This document shows, one piece after another, positions 8,873 through 17,613 of a stretch of 64,000 nucleotides of DNA. A program made the translations under genes and the position numbers. The notes below the pieces were generated by a model, which saw only the letters and a program-made list of their open reading frames with translations, made no database searches and was not told where the DNA came from. Position 1 is the first letter of the stretch. Each line of letters starts with the position of its first letter. This DNA comes from Nocardiopsis mwathae (GTDB taxonomy: Bacteria > Actinomycetota > Actinomycetes > Streptosporangiales > Streptosporangiaceae): positions 2,542,001-2,606,000 of the forward strand of contig NZ_JACHDS010000001.1 of assembly GCF_014201195.1 (NCBI RefSeq), in the 5' to 3' direction.

Positions 8873-10537
8873 CCCCGGGAACGTCCGGAACATCGCCCTG
8901 GCGAGCCGGGAGTGCCCCCTGAGCACCGGCCCGAGCCAGCGGTGTTCCACGCTCCAGCGAAGGTTGTCCTCGGTACGCCGGGTGTCGGGGTGCCCCTTCC
9001 CCAGCAGCCGCCGCTGCGATTCGATGATCTCCGAGAACTCGCGAGCCGCAGCGGCGGTATCCCCGTTGGCCATGGCGTTGAGCGCGGCATCATGGCGGAC
9101 CGCCATCGCCTCACGGCGTTCTCCGCTCCTATGTGCGCCCCCGTTGAGTCGGATGAGCTCGCGGTAGAGGTCCTCGGCGAGGTCATATCGGTGGACGGCC
9201 GACAGCGTCGCGGCGAGAACCCGCATGGCACGTCGCGGGTAGGGATGGGCGTCCGGGAGTCGGCCCCGGTGCTCGCGTATGAGTTCACGCAGCTCATCGC
9301 AGGACGTCCGCACATCGATGCGCCACATGTCAGTGGTGAGGCGGGCGATCCGGACCTCTCGTCGCTCGGTCTCGAACGCGCTCGCCGTCCCGTCCTTCGG
9401 CCCCGCACACGCGGAGCGATACTCGGTCTCGGCTTCACGGAAGTGGCAGGCGGCGGCATCCTTGCGCCCGAACTCCCGTTCCAACCACCCCGACCCCAAT
9501 CGGGCTCGCATGCGGATCTTCCGGGAGACGATGTCGGATCGTGCCCCCTGGAGGCGCAACAGCAACGTGAGCGCGGCCGTCTCCGCGGCGGGATCCCGGC
9601 CCCGGTCATCCTCCAGCAGCCGCAGCACCGCCGCACCGACACGTGCGTCGGCGCAGAGGGAGTCCGTCGGCACCCCGACCATGGCGGCGGCCGATACCGG
9701 GTCGGCGAGGCACGCCTCCAGTTCGACGGCGCCACGCCCCGGGTCCTCCCCCATCCCCGCGATTCCGACGGCGTCCCCGGCAAGCCTGGCCCACGCGGGT
9801 TTTCCGCCCAACCGAGGGACGATGCGCCGAAGGACGTCCGGGGCGGCCCGGGCGGCCCGCGGAGCTCGATCGGTGATGATCTCCAGCATGTGATGAGAGG
9901 CGAGTGGGCCGATGTCGTGCACGCGAGCCCGGGGCCACCTGTGGTGCTCTTCGGCCTGCGTCGTGACGAGGAGGGTGCCCGTGGCGGTGTCGCGGATCCA
10001 CCCCTCGGCGATGAGCCGATCGATGTCGTCCGAGCCGGGCAGGACGATCAGCCAGGGCCTACCCGTGTGTTCCAGGCTGCTCCACACCCACCCCGCGACG
10101 GCAGCGGGGTCCGCGCTGTGCACACGCATGGCCTCGGATTCCAGCGCGGGCCGCAGCAGGATCACCGTGCGCAGCATCGCGTCGCTCAGGGCCTCGCGGC
10201 GGACCCAGAAGACGCGCCTTCCCCGCCTCCTCGCCCACGTGGTGACCTCACCTGCGAGGACGTCCTTTCCGATGCCGGGCCCACCTCGCAGAACGTGGAC
10301 ACCGCAGGACCGCGTGTCCATCCCTGAGACCACGTCGCCCAGAAGATCCCGGCGCCCGCGCATCCCGCCCAGGTCGGCCGGGACACTGACATCGACGTCG
10401 GCCAGGAAGCCCTGCGTGCCCGGGGGGTCCTTCGGGCCGCCGCCGTCGAGGTTGACGTCGCCGTGGAGGGACAGGTGGTCGGCCTGGAAGGCGATGCCCG
10501 AGTTCCTGTCCACGTGGTTGCGGCTGGATTCGGTCAT
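8846..10537 (-). CDS. STAND-type NTPase with TPR-like C-terminus
   Basis: The 563-residue protein begins with the tag RNSGIAFQADHLSLHGDVN, common at the start of actinobacterial NB-ARC/TPR proteins, then a P-loop domain. The Walker A at residues 85-92 reads GGPGIGKD, with Asp in place of the usual Ser/Thr. WLIVLPGSDD near 170 may be Walker B. The C-terminal 250 residues are helical and TPR-like (YDLAEDLYRELIRLNGG, AAAREFSEIIESQRRLLGKGHPDT), ending in the typical GHPDTRRTEDNL repeat. Such proteins are signalling or scaffold ATPases; the partner is unknown. ATG at 10537 has AAGGA upstream. The altered Walker A makes ATP use uncertain. Confidence 0.75.
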   Translation of the reverse strand: MTESSRNHVDRNSGIAFQADHLSLHGDVNLDGGGPKDPPGTQGFLADVDVSVPADLGGMRGRRDLLGDVVSGMDTRSCGVHVLRGGPGIGKDVLAGEVTTWARRRGRRVFWVRREALSDAMLRTVILLRPALESEAMRVHSADPAAVAGWVWSSLEHTGRPWLIVLPGSDDIDRLIAEGWIRDTATGTLLVTTQAEEHHRWPRARVHDIGPLASHHMLEIITDRAPRAARAAPDVLRRIVPRLGGKPAWARLAGDAVGIAGMGEDPGRGAVELEACLADPVSAAAMVGVPTDSLCADARVGAAVLRLLEDDRGRDPAAETAALTLLLRLQGARSDIVSRKIRMRARLGSGWLEREFGRKDAAACHFREAETEYRSACAGPKDGTASAFETERREVRIARLTTDMWRIDVRTSCDELRELIREHRGRLPDAHPYPRRAMRVLAATLSAVHRYDLAEDLYRELIRLNGGAHRSGERREAMAVRHDAALNAMANGDTAAAAREFSEIIESQRRLLGKGHPDTRRTEDNLRWSVEHRWLGPVLRGHSRLARAMFRTFPGSSIPREGG

Positions 10538-10672
10538 CCTGATCCTTCCGAGGAGCTGGGGGCGGGAGGGTGGGGCACATCGACACCACCGGATCCGGGC
10601 CGCTCCCGTCAACGGTCCGGTGCGGCCGTACCCGGCCACGGTCGGCCTCGTCCTTCCCCCTCCCGCGCTCCC

Positions 10673-11215
10673 TCACGTCTCCGAAGGCGGGGGTTGGACG
10701 GCGGCATCCGGCCCGAAGCGCTCGACGTAGTGGGCGAACACGGGCCGCCACTGCCGTTCGAGCGCCGTCTTGCGCTCCGGTTCGTCCTCCAGGGATCCCG
10801 CGAGGTGCTCGCCGAGGATGTCCAGGCACACGTGCCACCCGGTGGCGTCGCGTGCGGCGGTGCTGACGTCGTCGAACGTGAAGCAGAAGGTGAGCACGGT
10901 GCCGCCGGTTCCGTTCGGCTCCAGGACGTAGCGCAGGTTCTCGGCGGCCCATGTGTATTCGAGCAGCGCCGGCGGGTCGAAGTGGAGGAATTCCCCGAGC
11001 ATGGCCGATTCCTCGGCGCCGAAGGCCTCGCCCGTGGGGAAGACGTAGCGGATCTTGGCACCGACCGCCCGCTCGCCCTCGATGGCGGCGGGGAACCACA
11101 CCGCGAGCGGTTCGGGCTCGACGAGGGCCCGCCACACCCGGTCCCGCGGCTGTGGGAACTCCCGGGTGACAGTGACTCGCCACTGGTTGCCGGTCTGGTC
11201 GAGACTGGCGTACAT
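10673..11215 (-). CDS. SRPBCC / AHSA1-like ligand-binding protein
   Basis: This 180-residue protein shows the START-like fold signature VTREFPQPRDRVWRALVEPEPLAVWFP near its N-terminus and a C-terminal WHVCLDILGEHL helix, typical of AHSA1/SRPBCC proteins. These bind hydrophobic ligands or assist chaperones; no catalytic function can be assigned. ATG at 11215 has GGGGGGACC upstream, so the longer open frame to 11317 is not used. The gene lies 130 bases after the TetR gene on the same strand; this pairing is often seen for TetR or ArsR regulators but proves no link. Confidence 0.8.
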   Translation of the reverse strand: MYASLDQTGNQWRVTVTREFPQPRDRVWRALVEPEPLAVWFPAAIEGERAVGAKIRYVFPTGEAFGAEESAMLGEFLHFDPPALLEYTWAAENLRYVLEPNGTGGTVLTFCFTFDDVSTAARDATGWHVCLDILGEHLAGSLEDEPERKTALERQWRPVFAHYVERFGPDAAVQPPPSET

Positions 11216-11345
11216 GCGGTCCCCCCGAAGTGTGCGCGGGCCGGCGGCCCCGGCGGCCCCGGCGGCGACGGTCGGTCGTGGTCGGAGCGGGCGTGTGGCG
11301 GCCCGCACGCTGATCATGTCCCCACCGCCACAGCGTCTACACCCG

Positions 11346-11984
11346 TCACGGCGGCGGTAGCGGCACCTGGTTTCCGGTGATGGCGCCGACGACGGCGTCG
11401 GTGAGGTCCTCGATGATGTTCTCGTCGTCCACCTCCGGGTGCTCCAGCCACCACTCCCCCGCCGCCTGGACCATACCCACGACCGCGTGCGCGACGACCT
11501 GGGCGCGCAGCGGGTCGTGCACGTGCCCCTCGGCGATCAGCACGTCGGCGAGCTCCTCGCCCATGCGCCGCACCATCATCCCCAGGTCGCCGCGGGTGCG
11601 CGGGTCCTCCGCGGTGGCACGGTCCATCAGGAATCGGTACAGGTTGAGGTTGCGGGCGATCATCTGCAGGTAGGCGCCGACCGTGGCCCGGGCGCGCGAC
11701 CGCAGGGTGGATCCGCCGTGCAGTTCGGCGCGGATGCGTTCGATGAGCGGGTCGACGTGGCGCTCGGCCAGCGCGCGGTACAGCCCGCTCTTGTCTCCGA
11801 AATGGCGGTAGAGGATCGGCTTGCTGATGCCCGCCTCGGCCGCGATGGCCGACATCGGGGCGTCCGGGCCGTCGCGCTGGATCACCTCGTCGGCGGCGTC
11901 CAGGATGGCGCGGCGGCGCTCCGGGTTTCGGCCGCGCGCGGCGGGCTTGGTCTGCTGTGCGGATTGAGGGGCCACATCGTTCAC
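11346..11984 (-). CDS. TetR-family transcriptional regulator
   Basis: The 212-residue product has an N-terminal TetR DNA-binding domain: RRAILDAADEVIQRDGPDAPMSAIAAEAGISKPILYRHFGDKSGLYRAL, with the recognition helix in ISKPILYRHF. The C-terminal domain (NLYRFLMDRA, VVGMVQAAGEWWLEHPE) resembles TetR regulators of lipid or acyl-CoA metabolism, but the ligand is not identifiable. The start is GTG at 11984. A strong terminator (12038-12073) separates it from the upstream acyltransferase gene, so it is probably transcribed from its own promoter. Confidence 0.9.
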   Translation of the reverse strand: MNDVAPQSAQQTKPAARGRNPERRRAILDAADEVIQRDGPDAPMSAIAAEAGISKPILYRHFGDKSGLYRALAERHVDPLIERIRAELHGGSTLRSRARATVGAYLQMIARNLNLYRFLMDRATAEDPRTRGDLGMMVRRMGEELADVLIAEGHVHDPLRAQVVAHAVVGMVQAAGEWWLEHPEVDDENIIEDLTDAVVGAITGNQVPLPPP

Positions 11985-12037
11985 GGTAGCCGGAAACGCG
12001 GGAACGGTCCTCCATCTCCGCCGTCATTCCTGCGGGC

Positions 12038-12073
12038 GGGTGCCCGCTCCGGCCATGGCCGGAGCGGGCACCC
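12038..12073 (-). terminator. Strong hairpin downstream of acyltransferase gene
   Basis: GGGTGCCCGCTCCGGCC (12038-12054) and its exact complement (12057-12073) form a 17-bp stem with a two-base loop. It lies 30 bases past the stop of the acyltransferase-3 gene. No T-run follows, as is common for GC-rich actinobacterial terminators. Confidence 0.65.
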
Positions 12074-12102
12074 GGTCCCGGTATCGCGCCGCCGCGCCCG
12101 GG

Positions 12103-13239
12103 TCACACCGTCGCCCGTAATCCGGGGATGCGTTTGAAGACGACGGTGATGGCCAGGCTCAGCAGGAGGACGGCGACGGTGTACTCGCCCGCCCGGACGA
12201 GCATGGCCGCCACACCGTCGGGCATGCCGAAGAGGTCGCGCAGCGTGAACAGGACCATCACGTGGACGAGGAACACCCCGAAGCTCACGTCGGAGACGGC
12301 ACGCAGCCGGCGGCGCCACGCGTGCGCGGCGGCGCCCGTGCCCGTCAGGAACCGGTCGCCCGCTGCGCGGAACAGCAGGTAGGCGGCGATGGACATGACC
12401 AGGACCGTGGGCGAGAGGTAGTCGTAGAGGTACACGGCCGAGGTGCCCCACTCGCCGTACGCGCGGGCGATGAGCCCGGCACCCATCGCCGTTGCGGCGG
12501 TGCCCAGCAGCAGTGCCACGGCCGCGCCCCACGTCCGCCCGCGGGTCATCGTGACGTCGCGCAGCAGGTAGCCGATGACGTAGTAGCCGACGAACGGGAG
12601 GAACCGCGTGACGGCGTTGGCCTCACCCGTCCCGTCCAGCCCGGCGATGGCCTGGTCGGCCATGCCGATCACCGACATCAGGCCGGCGAACCACCACACC
12701 GTGGGGACGGTCGCGTGTTCGACGAACACCCGCAGGAACGGGGTGAGCAGGTAGAGACCGGCCAGGACGAAGAGGAAGTACAGGTGGATGGAGGGCGTCC
12801 CGGACAGGATCTCGCCGGCCGCCTGGCCCGGGGTGATACCCGTACGGTAGGCCTCCCACGCCAGGTAGGCGGCGACCCACACGACCAGCGGGATGCCGAT
12901 ACGCGAGAAGCGGCGCCGGTAGAAGACCGACAGCCGCTCCTCGCGGGGGCGCAGCAGCAGCGCGCCGCTGATCATGATGAAGACCGGGACGCACCATCGG
13001 AATGATGCGTCCACGGCGTTGGCGGCCCACCAGGTGGCGGTGCCCAGGTCGGTGTAGCGCGTGGTGACGACGGGCGCGAACACGTGCACGGCCACGACGG
13101 CGAGCATCGCACTGACACGCGCGAGGTCGAGCCATGCGGTGGCGGGTGGGGTGGCGGGGGCGGCCGACGCCGTGGTCGGGGGACGAGCGGCGGCGCCGGG
13201 GGCGCCGCCGGGGCCGGAGCGTTCGGTGGTGGGAACCAT
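12103..13239 (-). CDS. Acyltransferase-3 family membrane protein
   Basis: A 378-residue polytopic membrane protein. After an Ala/Pro-rich N-terminal tail it opens WLDLARVSAMLAVVAVHVFAPVV, the first helix of the acyltransferase-3 family with its conserved His, followed by CVPVFIMISGALLL and about eight further hydrophobic helices. Family members O-acetylate cell-wall sugars, exopolysaccharides or antibiotics using cytoplasmic acetyl-CoA. The His and the FxISGxLL motif are present, so it looks functional; the acceptor is unknown. Upstream, two overlapping palindromes at 13286-13310 may form an operator. ATG at 13239 lacks a strong ribosome site. Confidence 0.85.
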   Translation of the reverse strand: MVPTTERSGPGGAPGAAARPPTTASAAPATPPATAWLDLARVSAMLAVVAVHVFAPVVTTRYTDLGTATWWAANAVDASFRWCVPVFIMISGALLLRPREERLSVFYRRRFSRIGIPLVVWVAAYLAWEAYRTGITPGQAAGEILSGTPSIHLYFLFVLAGLYLLTPFLRVFVEHATVPTVWWFAGLMSVIGMADQAIAGLDGTGEANAVTRFLPFVGYYVIGYLLRDVTMTRGRTWGAAVALLLGTAATAMGAGLIARAYGEWGTSAVYLYDYLSPTVLVMSIAAYLLFRAAGDRFLTGTGAAAHAWRRRLRAVSDVSFGVFLVHVMVLFTLRDLFGMPDGVAAMLVRAGEYTVAVLLLSLAITVVFKRIPGLRATV

Positions 13240-13285
13240 GGGCGGGGGTGCCGCTCCTCTCCGTCATCGGCCGAGAATCCCCACT

Positions 13286-13310
13286 ACTGATATCAGTTCG
13301 TTATCGAACT
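13286..13310. promoter_or_regulatory. Two overlapping palindromes upstream of acyltransferase gene
   Basis: ACTGATATCAGT (13286-13297) is a perfect 12-base palindrome, and AGTTCGttatCGAACT (13295-13310) is a 6-4-6 inverted repeat overlapping it by three bases. They lie about 50 bases upstream of the acyltransferase start in an unusually AT-rich patch. Operator function is inference. Confidence 0.45.
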
Positions 13311-13332
13311 CTCAATCCATTCTCAGGAAACC

Positions 13333-14166
13333 TCAGGCCACCGCATGGGAGCGGAGCATGATCCAGGTGGCCCGGGCCCGGGCGACGACCTCGCCGTCCG
13401 GGCCGTAGACCGTGCTGGCGGTAAAGACCTTGCGGCCCTCCGCACCCAGCAGCCGCCCCATCACGACGTGTGGTCGGCCGACGCGCGGCGACCGGGCGAC
13501 CGTCGCCGCCATGCGGCCGAGCACGATCGGGCGTTCGCTGACATCGCTGGACCACCCGCCCGGGCAGTCCAGTGCCGCCCACACGACTTCGGTGGGCACG
13601 GTGTCCCGCGGGGTGCCGTCGGCACCGCGTACCGCCAGGGAGGGGTCGGGGGTCCAGGAGCAGGCGACGGTGGTGGGATGTTCGTCGTCGACGGGGCCGG
13701 CGAACAGCCGCAGCCCGTCGCCGGGCGCGCGTTCGGTCCCGCAGGTGAAGCAGGTGGGGAAGGGATGCCCGGACGACCCGCGGAAACGGCGCTGGGCCTG
13801 CTCCGCCTTGGCTCGGGACACCGGGGGGACGGCTTCCGCGGGCTCCTCCGCCGGTTCGGCCACGGCGACGAGGTCGCCACCGTCCATCAGGCGCAGTCCG
13901 CCGCCGTCGTCGGGTTCCACCGTCATGGGGGTGCCCAGCGGCGGGGGCTTGCGCAGTGTCACCTGGACGCCGGAAGCACCCGGGGCTTCCAGGCGAGCGG
14001 CGAGAAGCCCGCTGATGTATCCCCCGTTGGCGGAGTCGGCAGGCCCGTTGAACCGGGGATCGACGATGAGATCGGCGAGTTCCGCGGGGCCGCGCGTCCC
14101 GGAGGAACCGCCCGGGCCCGCCGTGGACGCGTCCGCTGAGGCGCCATTGCCTGTGCTGTCGCTCAT
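13333..14166 (-). CDS. Hot-dog-fold thioesterase-like protein
   Basis: This 277-residue protein appears to have two hot-dog halves. The first contains NGGYISGLLAARLEAPGASGVQVTLRKPPPLGTPMTV, the second TEVVWAALDCPGGW and GRPHVVMGRLLG. Between them is a FPTCFTCGTERAPGDGLRLFAGP block with a Cys pair that could bind metal. Related actinobacterial proteins are annotated as hypothetical thioesterase-superfamily proteins; no substrate is known. It lies 93 bases upstream of the acyltransferase gene on the same strand. Fold call is moderate, function not assigned. Confidence 0.65.
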   Translation of the reverse strand: MSDSTGNGASADASTAGPGGSSGTRGPAELADLIVDPRFNGPADSANGGYISGLLAARLEAPGASGVQVTLRKPPPLGTPMTVEPDDGGGLRLMDGGDLVAVAEPAEEPAEAVPPVSRAKAEQAQRRFRGSSGHPFPTCFTCGTERAPGDGLRLFAGPVDDEHPTTVACSWTPDPSLAVRGADGTPRDTVPTEVVWAALDCPGGWSSDVSERPIVLGRMAATVARSPRVGRPHVVMGRLLGAEGRKVFTASTVYGPDGEVVARARATWIMLRSHAVA

Positions 14167-14331
14167 AGGGGTCAGAATAGGAGATAACCGTCACACTGGA
14201 CACGGCCGCCCCCTGGGAACGGGAAGGTCGGTTCCATCACCCGGATTCCCTCGTCCCTCGGCCGAAAAAATCGCCGCGGGCCGCCGGCCGCGATGACACC
14301 CACTTCCTCCTCAACCGGACCCGAAACGTAC

Positions 14332-14360
14332 AAAGGCGCGGCCTGAAGCGCGCGCCTTTT
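14332..14360 (-). terminator. Intrinsic terminator after DUF574 methyltransferase gene
   Basis: AAAGGCGCG (14332-14340) pairs with CGCGCCTTT (14351-14359) around a ten-base loop, with A and T runs on the two sides, so it can work in both directions. It lies 18 bases past the stop at 14378. Confidence 0.8.
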
Positions 14361-14377
14361 CCGAATCGCCGGACCGA

Positions 14378-15223
14378 TTACGGTTTACGTGCAATGCCCC
14401 CGTAGATGATCCGCTGGTACGGTTCCAGCTCCTCATAGGAGGGCACCTCGCGGTCCAGGTCCTCCGGGAACCACCGCTGCGGGTGGTCCAGGCCGGGCTC
14501 GACCAGCGGCAGGCCGAGGAAGTGGGCGTGGATCGCCTCCTTGGGGCGGATCCACCCGTTCTTCAGCGTCTTCAGACCCGCGGCCTCGATTTCGCGCTGG
14601 ATCTGCTCCCCCGTGTCGACGAAGTCGGAGATGAACAGGTGGCTTCCGGAGGGGACCCCGTCCATCAGCACGGTCAGCCAGTCGTGCGGGCGTTCGTCGT
14701 CGTGGAAGTGCATCAGCAGCCCGAAGACCATCACCGCGATCGGCCGGTCGAAGTCGAGCAGGCCGCGGACGTCCTCATGGTTCAGGATGGTGTGCGGCTC
14801 CCGCAGGTCGGCTGTGACCACCGTCGTGGTGTTGTTGGTGGCCAGCAGCGCCCGCCCATGCGCCAGGACGATCGGGTCGATGTCCACGTAGACGACGCGG
14901 GCGTCGGGGTTGATCTCCTGCGCGGCCTCGTGGGTGTTCTTGACCGTGGGCAGCCCGCTGCCCACGTCGAGGAACTGGTCGATCCCGGCGGTGCGCGCCA
15001 GGTACTGCACGCCCTTGATCAGCATGTCGCGGTTGTCCTGGGCGACCAGCCCCGACTCGGGGACGTGTTCCAGCCAGACGACGGCCGCGTCACGGTCGAC
15101 CTGGAAATTGTCCTTTCCACCCAGAAGCGCGTCGTAAACACGTGCGATGGTCGGCTGGGACATATCGAGCTGGGGGATATCCGGGTCGTTGCCGGAGGCC
15201 GGCTGCCCTTCGGTGGTGGTCAT
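14378..15223 (-). CDS. DUF574 / SAV2177-family SAM-dependent methyltransferase
   Basis: The 281-residue cytosolic protein carries the signature of an actinobacteria-specific methyltransferase family: [24 protein letters not shown] near residues 24-47, the SAM-binding loop [16 protein letters not shown] near 100, [17 protein letters not shown] and [12 protein letters not shown]. These proteins are very common and multicopy in streptomycete-type genomes but their substrates are unknown. ATG at 15223 is preceded by AAAGG. A bidirectional terminator follows at 14332-14360, so it is probably monocistronic. Confidence 0.92.
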   Translation of the reverse strand: MTTTEGQPASGNDPDIPQLDMSQPTIARVYDALLGGKDNFQVDRDAAVVWLEHVPESGLVAQDNRDMLIKGVQYLARTAGIDQFLDVGSGLPTVKNTHEAAQEINPDARVVYVDIDPIVLAHGRALLATNNTTTVVTADLREPHTILNHEDVRGLLDFDRPIAVMVFGLLMHFHDDERPHDWLTVLMDGVPSGSHLFISDFVDTGEQIQREIEAAGLKTLKNGWIRPKEAIHAHFLGLPLVEPGLDHPQRWFPEDLDREVPSYEELEPYQRIIYGGIARKP

Positions 15224-15535
15224 CGGCGAGGCCTTTGCGTGCTCGGGGAATCATTCGGTGAACATCGTACGACGGCGGAAATCCACCTCACCGGGGAATC
15301 CACAAATCTTTTGGCAAATCAGCCCCTTCGGACCTGCGGCGACCCTACCGATTCCCGTGCCGGTGCGCGGCGGGCGTCCCGGGCCTCGCCGACACCGCAG
15401 CCGTCCGGTGGCCGACCTCGTGCCCCCAAGGGCCGGGAACCGGCCCCGACCGGGACGGCGGCACACCGCCGTCGACCGCCCACGGGCGCCGCCCCCTCCC
15501 GCGGGGCGCGGCGCGGCCTCGATACGTCCCCGGCG
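15224..15535. other. Intergenic stretch without a recognised gene
   Basis: These 312 bases separate the DUF574 gene start from the stop of the membrane protein gene. The part next to 15223 is AT-richer and probably holds the methyltransferase promoter; the rest is GC-rich with short inverted repeats and no supported coding frame. Confidence 0.5.
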
Positions 15536-16135
15536 TCAGCCGATCAGCAGCGCGATGATGGCCACGGCGAGCAGCGCGTCGAAGACGGCGCAGAACTCGG
15601 CAAGGGGGCGCGCGACCACCCGGTCGGCGCGCCAGTGCACGACGTCCCAGACGGCGTGGCCGATCAGGGCGGCGGCCACCAGGGCGCCCGCGAGCTGAGG
15701 GCCGCCGTACTGGGCGGCGACCACCACGGTGACGACGGCCAGTGCCTGCGGTAGTTGGAGCCGGAACAGCCCCGGCCGACGAAGCTGGCCGCGGACCAGC
15801 CCGACGGCCGTGGCGGCGATCGCGACCGAGGCCAGGGCCAACCACGGCTCGATCCCGAGGAGGCGGGCACCGGCGCCGAGCACGAGCAGCACGGCCAGCA
15901 CCGCCCACACCGCGCCGGGGCGGTCGAGGACGGCCGTCACCAGGTAGGTCAGTCCTGCGACGACCAGGATCAGCTCACCGCCCTCGATGCTGCCCTCTCC
16001 GGCGAGTGCGGCGGCGAGCACGATACCCAGCACGGTCGGCCAGCGGCGGGCGATGGCGGCCGCGGCCCGCGCGGCGGGTGTCCGCACAGGCCCGGGCCGG
16101 TCGGCAGGGGTGGCTGTCGCCTTGCTCCGATTCAT
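15536..16135 (-). CDS. Hypothetical multi-span membrane protein
   Basis: A 199-residue protein that begins with a short basic tail, then about five or six hydrophobic helices (TVLGIVLAAALAGEG, LILVVAGLTYLVTAVL, AVWAVLAVLLVLGAG, LALASVAIAATAVGLV, QALAVVTVVVAAQYGG, LLAVAIIALLIG). I recognise no family motif. The ATG at 16135 has AGGATC upstream; a TTG seven codons earlier is possible. The IS605-type element lies immediately upstream, starting 100 bases before the ATG, and may have separated the gene from its native promoter. Confidence 0.65.
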   Translation of the reverse strand: MNRSKATATPADRPGPVRTPAARAAAAIARRWPTVLGIVLAAALAGEGSIEGGELILVVAGLTYLVTAVLDRPGAVWAVLAVLLVLGAGARLLGIEPWLALASVAIAATAVGLVRGQLRRPGLFRLQLPQALAVVTVVVAAQYGGPQLAGALVAAALIGHAVWDVVHWRADRVVARPLAEFCAVFDALLAVAIIALLIG

Positions 16136-16235
16136 GCCTTCGATCCTGCGGCGCAACCGCAGGGCCGGCCCAGGCCCCGGCCCGGAGACGTCCGGAATCT
16201 TGGGGTGCCTGTCCCCTCCGCCTATGCTCGGACCG

Positions 16236-16300
16236 TGACTCCTCCCACCGCTGAAGCGGCGGGCTTCTCCTGTCTGCGCTCAGGCGACAGGAAGGACCAG
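16236..16300 (-). ncRNA. Likely TnpB guide (omega) RNA and element right end
   Basis: By analogy with IS605 elements, the transcript of the tnpB 3' end and right end should form the guide RNA. The reverse strand here shows a hairpin around CTTCAG with CCCGCCG and CGGTGGG arms, close to the element border. The guide would read into the flank below 16235. The location is inferred; RNA limits are not visible. Confidence 0.4.
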
Positions 16301-17491
16301 CCCGGCCCTGATACCGACGTTGATCGCCCCAACGCGGTCGGCGTGCTCTGTGTATCCGCACCGAACGCAACGGAACTTGTCCTGTGTCCTGCGGTTGTCC
16401 GCGCTGGTGTGCCCGCACGCTTCGCGCGGGCAGGTGCGCGACGTGTCGCGGGGATCGACCGGGACCAGCACGCGACCGGCGCTTTCAGCCTTGTACGCGA
16501 GGATGCCCAGGAACACCCCCCAACCCGCATCGAGGATGCTCTTGTTCAGCCCGGCCTTGGCAGCGGCACCATTGGGCAGGTGGCGGCCGTCGGAGCCGGG
16601 CTTGGCCTTCGGGGCGCGGGTCACGCCCGCGATGTTCAGGTCTTCGTGCGCGATCGCGTCGAAACGCCGCACCAGGTCAAGCGCTGCCTTGTGGTGGTGG
16701 TCGAGGCGCTGGCGCCGGACCTTCGCGTGCAGCCGCGCCACCTTGGCCTGCGCGGCCCTGTGCGTGCGGGTCCGGTTACCGGCCCTGATGCGCTTGGGGA
16801 ACTGGTCGAGTTCGCGTTGCGCAGCGGCCAGTTCGTCAGCCGAGGACTGCAGGAACCTGGGGTTGGCGACGTGCTCACCCCCGCTTGTGGTGACGAACGA
16901 CGCCACCCCCATGTCGATCCCGGCCACCTGGCCGGTTTGCTCGGCCGATTCGACCGGTACCCGGTCGCATGCCAGTACCACGAACCACCGGTTGCCTTCG
17001 CGCTTGACCGACACGGTTTTGACGCGCCCCGTGACGGGCCGGTGCTGGTGGACGCGGACGTGTCCAATGCCTTGGAACCGGACGCGCCTGACCCGGTCGG
17101 TGGGGGTGGAGTCCCAGCGGCACCCGTCGCCGTCCTTGGGAAAGTCCACGGTGTCGAAGTGGCCGGCGCCTTTGAACCTCGGGTAGCCCGGTTCCTGCCC
17201 GGCCTTCACTCGGCGGAAGAACGCTTTGAACGCCTTGTCGAGGCGCCGGAGGGTGGCCTGCTGGGAGGAGAACGACCAGCACCCCTGCCGCTGCGGATCG
17301 AACGCCCGGATCTCCTTGAGCTGTCCGGACTGGTCGCCGTATGTGATCTTCGTCTGCGAGGGGTGGGCGTAGGCGTCGCGTCGTTCCTGCAGCGCGGCGT
17401 TGTACAGGGTGCAGTGGTCGCGCAGCATCCGGGTGAGCGCCGCCTGCTGCCGCTTGGTGGGTCGGAGGAGGAACTTGTAAGCGCGGTTCAC
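16280..17491 (-). CDS. tnpB: TnpB RNA-guided nuclease of IS605 family
   Basis: This 403-residue TnpB keeps the split RuvC site: Asp193 in GIDMG, Glu283 in AHEDLN and Asp385 in EHADRVGA. A zinc ribbon lies at Cys354, Cys359, Cys375 and Cys378. The N-terminal NRAYKFLLRPTKRQQAAL block is typical. TnpB proteins are RNA-guided DNA endonucleases that cut the empty donor site so the element is kept; the guide comes from the right end of the element. GTG at 17491 has a perfect GGAGG site. All key residues are present, so it may be active. It is only distantly similar to the second TnpB at 58489. Confidence 0.93.
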   Translation of the reverse strand: MNRAYKFLLRPTKRQQAALTRMLRDHCTLYNAALQERRDAYAHPSQTKITYGDQSGQLKEIRAFDPQRQGCWSFSSQQATLRRLDKAFKAFFRRVKAGQEPGYPRFKGAGHFDTVDFPKDGDGCRWDSTPTDRVRRVRFQGIGHVRVHQHRPVTGRVKTVSVKREGNRWFVVLACDRVPVESAEQTGQVAGIDMGVASFVTTSGGEHVANPRFLQSSADELAAAQRELDQFPKRIRAGNRTRTHRAAQAKVARLHAKVRRQRLDHHHKAALDLVRRFDAIAHEDLNIAGVTRAPKAKPGSDGRHLPNGAAAKAGLNKSILDAGWGVFLGILAYKAESAGRVLVPVDPRDTSRTCPREACGHTSADNRRTQDKFRCVRCGYTEHADRVGAINVGIRAGLVLPVA

Positions 17492-17564
17492 GCGTCTGCC
17501 TCCTTCTCTCTCAACCCGGGGTCTTCCGGCGTCCGACAAGCTACCGGGCCGGTGAGACAAGCAA

Positions 17565-17613
17565 GGCCGGACCGCCTAGCGGCGGTTCGGCTTTCCATGT
17601 CCCGCTACGCGGG
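17565..17613 (-). repeat. Left-end repeat of tnpB-only element
   Basis: Reverse strand: CCCGCGTAGCGGG hairpin, a short spacer, then GAACCGCCGCTAGGCGGTCC hairpin. The same pair of hairpins occurs at 57988-58034 at the left end of the tnpA/tnpB element, which shows that the two elements share transposase recognition sequences. Confidence 0.85.

Noticed and set aside
16280-17491. Reading TnpB at 16.3 kb as a Cas12-type effector
   Set aside because: It is about 400 residues, lies between IS605 ends and has no array nearby, so a transposon TnpB is the right call.
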